A DNA stretch of 21,477 bases from a virus: IMG/VR virus record IMGVR_UViG_3300010885_027884, positions 1-21,477 of that record, one strand, 5' to 3'. A model generated the notes under the pieces. It worked only from the letters and a program-made list of their open reading frames with translations. It searched no databases and had not been told where the DNA came from. The position numbers were made by a program, and so were the translations under genes. Below are positions 21,277 to 21,477 of this stretch, one piece after another. Every line of letters starts with the position of its first letter. Position 1 is the first letter of the stretch.

Positions 21277-21477
21277 ATGGCAAACACACCACCACCATAT
21301 GAAAACATCACCGGCATAAGCCGTACAGTGATGAAAGACAATGCTCAAGAGACTTTGGCAAATTATGATGGCAATGCTAGACCAGGCGAACTTGTAGTAA
21401 ATCTTGAAACAGATCCGCCGTTGTTATATGTAGGTAACAACGTTGGTCAATTGACCCTGGTGGCATCAGCTGTTGCA
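21277..21477 (+). CDS. N-terminus of a fibre-like virion protein, 3'-truncated by window edge
   Basis: A frame open to the window end, 67 residues visible, beginning MANTPPPYENITGISRTV. The GNARPGELVVNLETDPPLLY-VGNNVGQL segment (about 33-60) is the short head motif often found at the start of marine phage tail-fibre or trimeric appendage proteins before the GNI-type repeats. Start ATG 21277 lies 6 bases after the previous stop; AAGG upstream is a fair ribosome site, and a GGTAAAATA near-match to the late motif overlaps that stop. It may belong to a gene like the one truncated at base 1, but the window does not show this. Confidence 0.7.
   Translation, partial: MANTPPPYENITGISRTVMKDNAQETLANYDGNARPGELVVNLETDPPLLYVGNNVGQLTLVASAVA

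Overview
The window is a piece of a T4-like contractile-tailed phage (myovirus), most like those of marine or fresh water. The calls rest on recognisable T4-type virion proteins: tail sheath gp18, tail tube gp19, sheath stabiliser gp15, neck proteins of gp14 and gp13 type, head-completion nuclease gp4 and small terminase gp16. Further support comes from TAAATA-type late promoters, repeat-rich tail fibres and several protein types I recall as common in T4-like cyanophages and other aquatic myoviruses. There are no host-derived metabolic genes, tRNAs, rRNAs, insertion sequences or CRISPR arrays, so the host cannot be named. By eye the GC content is low (about 40%). Coding is dense: no stretch over 300 bases lacks a gene.

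Layout. (1) 1-1542: the 3' part of a repetitive tail-fibre gene, a strong terminator, a late-promoter motif and a short relic of a second tail-fibre C-terminus. (2) 1542-2204: an unassigned 220-aa protein. (3) 2189-5367, minus strand: a late operon gp14-like neck, gp15 and a Nudix hydrolase. (4) 5368-5781: two near-consensus sigma70-type promoters and one small gene. (5) 5781-9629, plus strand: a conserved unknown, a gp13-like neck protein, an SGNH-type hydrolase, and an early-type pair (DEDDh exonuclease, dNMP kinase) with its own early promoter. (6) 9577-9921, minus strand: an HNH/zinc-ribbon protein. (7) 10020-16571, plus strand: gp18, gp19, a tube-like paralogue (gp54-like candidate), a small conserved protein, gp4 and gp16. 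(8) 16589-21270: six genes, five of which begin with a short leader resembling the T4 capsid-targeting peptide and prohead-protease site ([L/I/V]-x-[E/D]). I read this as an internal-capsid-protein cassette. (9) 21277-21477: the 5' start of another fibre-like gene.

How it fits together. Early promoters (TTGAC-N17-TATAAT with an extended -10 TGn) serve small unknowns and nucleotide-metabolism genes set among late virion genes. Late motifs (NRTAAATA) serve tail, neck and packaging genes. In four cases the promoter lies 4-7 bases from the start codon and no Shine-Dalgarno is visible, so leaderless messages are predicted. A perfect 9-bp hairpin that buries the gp13-like start codon points to translational control. 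Gene order differs from the canonical T4 block: gp16 is not next to gp17, and gp13 is split from gp14-gp15 on opposite strands.
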